Below, piece after piece: positions 5,614 to 7,480 of a DNA stretch of 7,480 nt. Origin of the DNA: Acidobacteriota bacterium (GTDB taxonomy: Bacteria > Acidobacteriota > Vicinamibacteria > Vicinamibacterales > UBA8438); assembly GCA_011523485.1 (NCBI GenBank), contig WTGR01000158.1, positions 1-7,480 of the forward strand, given 5' to 3'. Numbering within the stretch: the first letter of the stretch is position 1; the number at the start of each line of letters is the position of its first letter. The notes under the pieces were generated by a model. The model was not told the DNA's origin, made no database searches, and saw only the letters and a list, made by a program, of their open reading frames with translations. Both the position numbers and the translations under genes were made by a program.

Positions 5614-6720
5614 ATGCGTAAGTCTCTTCTTGTCATCGCCGTGGTGGTCGCGTCCGGCCTGTTCGCCGGACCGGCCCTGCTGGAGCAGGTATCAGGCCCG
5701 TACGAGGCGGTCGACGGCTGGCTGCAGCCGTTTGCGGAGGACGGCTACGCGTTCGGGTCGCCGACGGGGATCTTCGCGGAGTCGCCCGACCGGATCTTCG
5801 TCGTGCAGCGCGGCGAGATCCGCCTCCCGGACCCGGTGCCGGACGGGTTCACCGGCTACGTCGGCTCGATCGGCCTGAACGCGCTCGAGGCGGGGGAGAA
5901 CCGCGTCTGGCGCAACTCGATCTTCGTGGTCGACGGCGACGGCGACCTGATCGAGGCCTGGACGCAGTGGGACGAGATGTTCGAGGGGGGCGCCGGCCCG
6001 CACAAGATCAAGATCAACCCCTTCGACCCGGATCGCAAGGTCTGGGTGGTCGACGAGACCAACCACCAGGTGCACGCCTTCTCGAACGACGGCTCCGAGC
6101 TGGTGATGTCGCTGGGCGCGGGCGGCCCGGGTGACGACGAAACGCACTTCAACCGCCCGCAGGACGTGGCGTTCCTCGAGGACGGCTCCATCTTCGTCGC
6201 CGACTCCGACAACTCGCGCGTCGTGAAGCTCGACGCCGAGGGCAACTTCGTCACCTCGTGGGGCGAGAACGGGAACGGACGCGGCGAGTTCGATGCCGTG
6301 CACGCGGTGGCCACCGACAGCATCGGCCGCATCTACGTCGCCGACCGCAACAACGACCGGGTGCAGGTGTTCAACGAGACCACCCGCTCGGTCTGGTATC
6401 ACCCGAACATCTCGCCCATCGCCACCTGGCCCGGCTTCGAGTTCCCGAACGACATCTACGCCACCGGCTACGAGGTCTGGATCGCCGACAACATGCCGAC
6501 GCGGATGGTCAAGCTCGACTGGAACGGCAACCCGCTGTTCGAGTTCGACGCGGCGGGCGAGGGGCCGGGGCAGTTCCGCGAGCTGCACCAGTTCACGGTC
6601 GACGCTGAGCGCAACTTCTACGGCGTGGACAACGTCCTCGGCCGCGTGCAGAAGTTCGTCCCCGCCGATGGGGCCGGCTTCACGGAGTTGATGGGGCGGC
6701 CTGACCCGGCGCTGCGCTAG
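5614..6720 (+). CDS. Exported NHL-type beta-propeller protein
   Basis: A 368-residue protein with a signal peptide (M-R-K-S then a hydrophobic core to about residue 19, likely cut near A-G-P-A). The rest is a series of propeller blades with the NHL pattern 'x-P-x-D-V-A ... G-x-I-F-V-A-D-x-x-N-x-R-V-x-K/V-F': blades are visible around residues 130-155 (V-W-V-V-D-E-T-N-H-Q-V-H-A-F), 180-210, 228-256 (I-Y-V-A-D-R-N-N-D-R-V-Q-V-F), 277-310 (V-W-I-A-D-N-M) and 324-350. This repeat number suits a six-bladed propeller, like the lyase domain of peptidyl-alpha-hydroxyglycine amidating lyase, but I cannot assign an enzymatic activity. It is likely periplasmic or secreted, and binds or processes an unknown ligand. 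A purine-rich AAGGAAAGGGAAG tract at 5593-5605 precedes ATG 5614. It is divergent from the hydrolase unit. Confidence 0.87.
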   Translation: MRKSLLVIAVVVASGLFAGPALLEQVSGPYEAVDGWLQPFAEDGYAFGSPTGIFAESPDRIFVVQRGEIRLPDPVPDGFTGYVGSIGLNALEAGENRVWRNSIFVVDGDGDLIEAWTQWDEMFEGGAGPHKIKINPFDPDRKVWVVDETNHQVHAFSNDGSELVMSLGAGGPGDDETHFNRPQDVAFLEDGSIFVADSDNSRVVKLDAEGNFVTSWGENGNGRGEFDAVHAVATDSIGRIYVADRNNDRVQVFNETTRSVWYHPNISPIATWPGFEFPNDIYATGYEVWIADNMPTRMVKLDWNGNPLFEFDAAGEGPGQFRELHQFTVDAERNFYGVDNVLGRVQKFVPADGAGFTELMGRPDPALR

Positions 6721-6724
6721 GAGC

Positions 6725-6746
6725 CTGCGCCGTCGTGACGGTGCAG
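6725..6746 (+). terminator. Strong hairpin directly after the propeller gene
   Basis: CTGCGCCGT (6725-6733) and ACGGTGCAG (6738-6746) form a nine-pair stem with one G-T pair and a four-base CGTG loop, starting five bases after the stop codon. No T-tract follows. The position and strength fit a transcription terminator or mRNA 3'-end structure. Confidence 0.52.
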
Positions 6747-7003
6747 ACTCCAGTCAGGCCCGGTTGGGCGGCAATCGCGGCTTCGCGGCTTGCCATGCGG
6801 GTGACCGCCCGTTTGGCCGCAGTTGGGGAGAGGGCCTGCTCGCGCGACCCGACGCGGGCAGCCCTTCGTCGCCGTTCCGATGATTCCGCGGCACCCGATG
6901 CGCTCATCGCCACGCACGCCACGGGCGGGGTCGTCGATAACGATCCGGCGAACTGGGTCGCCGAGAACTTCACGTGCCTGATCGGAGAGCACGAAGGCCG
7001 TTC
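6747..7003. other. Intergenic stretch without a convincing gene
   Basis: A plus-strand frame of 90 codons crosses this stretch from GTG 6735 and ends at TGA 7005-7007, overlapping the next start as ATGA. Its GTG lies inside the hairpin stem-loop and has no ribosome-binding site, and its first half has mixed third-position bases. The last 35 codons or so look more coding-like. It probably holds the promoter of the downstream decarboxylase gene; no clear -35/-10 pair is visible. Confidence 0.35.
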
Positions 7004-7390
7004 ATGAGCAGCGACCTGTACGACACGGGAATCGAGATCCGGCGGCGCGTGCTGGGCGACGACTACGTCGACCGCGCGCTGGCCGGGGCGGATGCGTTCA
7101 ACGAGGAGTTCCAGCAGCTCGTGACGGAGTACTGCTGGGGCAAGGTGTGGGGGCGGTCCACCCTGACCGACCGGCAGCGCAGCCTGATCAACCTGGGCAT
7201 GATCTCGGCCCTGAACCGGAGCGCCGAGTTCAAGGTGCACGTGCGGGGCGCGTTGCGCAACGGCTGCACCGTGGCCGAGATCCGCGACACGCTGCTGCAG
7301 GTCGCCGTCTACTGCGGCATCCCGGCCGGCGTCGAGGCCTTCAAGCTGGCGCGCGAGGTGCTGGAGGCGGAAGGGGTCTCGATAGAGTGA
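7004..7390 (+). CDS. Carboxymuconolactone decarboxylase family protein (PcaC-like)
   Basis: A complete 128-residue cytoplasmic protein of the carboxymuconolactone decarboxylase/AhpD-like superfamily, all helical. The diagnostic block runs from L-T-D-R-Q-R-S-L-I-N-L-G-M (about residues 53-67) through A-E-F-K-V-H-V-R-G-A-L-R-N-G (E75, H79) to L-L-Q-V-A-V-Y-C-G-I-P-A-G-V-E-A-F (Y103, C104). This matches 4-carboxymuconolactone decarboxylase, which makes beta-ketoadipate enol-lactone in protocatechuate breakdown. It lacks the CXXC pair of AhpD peroxidase-type members. No other pca gene lies in the window, so the pathway role is uncertain and stand-alone homologues may act elsewhere. ATG 7004 is preferred over ATG 6974 because GAAGG lies eight bases before it and the family begins about here. 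Confidence 0.9.
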   Translation: MSSDLYDTGIEIRRRVLGDDYVDRALAGADAFNEEFQQLVTEYCWGKVWGRSTLTDRQRSLINLGMISALNRSAEFKVHVRGALRNGCTVAEIRDTLLQVAVYCGIPAGVEAFKLAREVLEAEGVSIE

Positions 7391-7393
7391 TTC

Positions 7394-7425
7394 CGCCGCC
7401 TTGCCACGGAGCCGGCGCGGCGGCG
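7394..7425 (+). terminator. Possible weak stem-loop after the decarboxylase gene
   Basis: CGCCGCC (7394-7400) can pair with GGCGGCG (7419-7425) across an 18-base loop, starting three bases after the stop. In DNA this GC-rich such a pairing can arise by chance, and no T-run follows. Confidence 0.22.
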
Positions 7426-7480
7426 CGCGGCCGATCCCCGACCGCGGGAAACCGTGGGGGCGGGAACCCCGCTACTGCGG

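Noticed and set aside
5692..6588. A 298-codon minus-strand open frame opposite the propeller gene
   Set aside because: Product is rich in Val/Arg/Asp/His in a repetitive way that mirrors the NHL repeats of the true gene; no start signal.

Overview
This is a very GC-rich, densely packed bacterial window with strong G/C bias at third codon positions. It holds no rRNA, tRNA, CRISPR array, integrase or transposase that I can recognise. A DUF1552 (HXXSHH) protein next to a c-type cytochrome, paired Uma2-family endonucleases and NHL-type propeller proteins suggest an Acidobacteriota-like genome (perhaps Vicinamibacteria). That placement is an inference from gene content and base composition, not from a marker gene.

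Layout, left to right. (1) Positions 1-1361, plus strand: the C-terminal part of a DUF1552 protein, then an exported cytochrome c'-like haem protein. A stem-loop follows the cytochrome. (2) 1443-2991, plus strand: two Uma2-family PD-(D/E)XK nuclease-like genes in tandem, about 80% identical in protein, from a local duplication. (3) 2992-3559: a gene-poor stretch with three copies of CACTAGCC and what looks like frame-broken coding remnants on the minus strand. (4) 3560-3916, plus strand: a small glycine-rich membrane protein with a strong ribosome-binding site. (5) 4013-5460, minus strand: a two-gene unit, a glyoxalase II-like metallo-beta-lactamase-fold hydrolase followed by a class I SAM-dependent methyltransferase. 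A perfect hairpin sits in the 38-base gap between them. (6) 5461-5613: a divergent promoter region with an AT-rich island and several adjacent inverted repeats. (7) 5614-6720, plus strand: an exported NHL-type beta-propeller protein, followed directly by a strong hairpin. (8) 7004-7390, plus strand: a complete carboxymuconolactone decarboxylase-family gene.

The window reads as accessory and metabolic chromosomal DNA rather than a coherent new system. Plausible functional links are DUF1552 with the cytochrome (envelope, haem-related) and hydrolase with methyltransferase (cytoplasmic, likely co-transcribed). The most unusual points are the tandem Uma2 pair, the repeated use of perfect hairpins without T-tracts just after stop codons, the structured divergent intergenic region, and the decayed patch at about 3.0-3.5 kb. 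I found no convincing evidence for a wholly new system.
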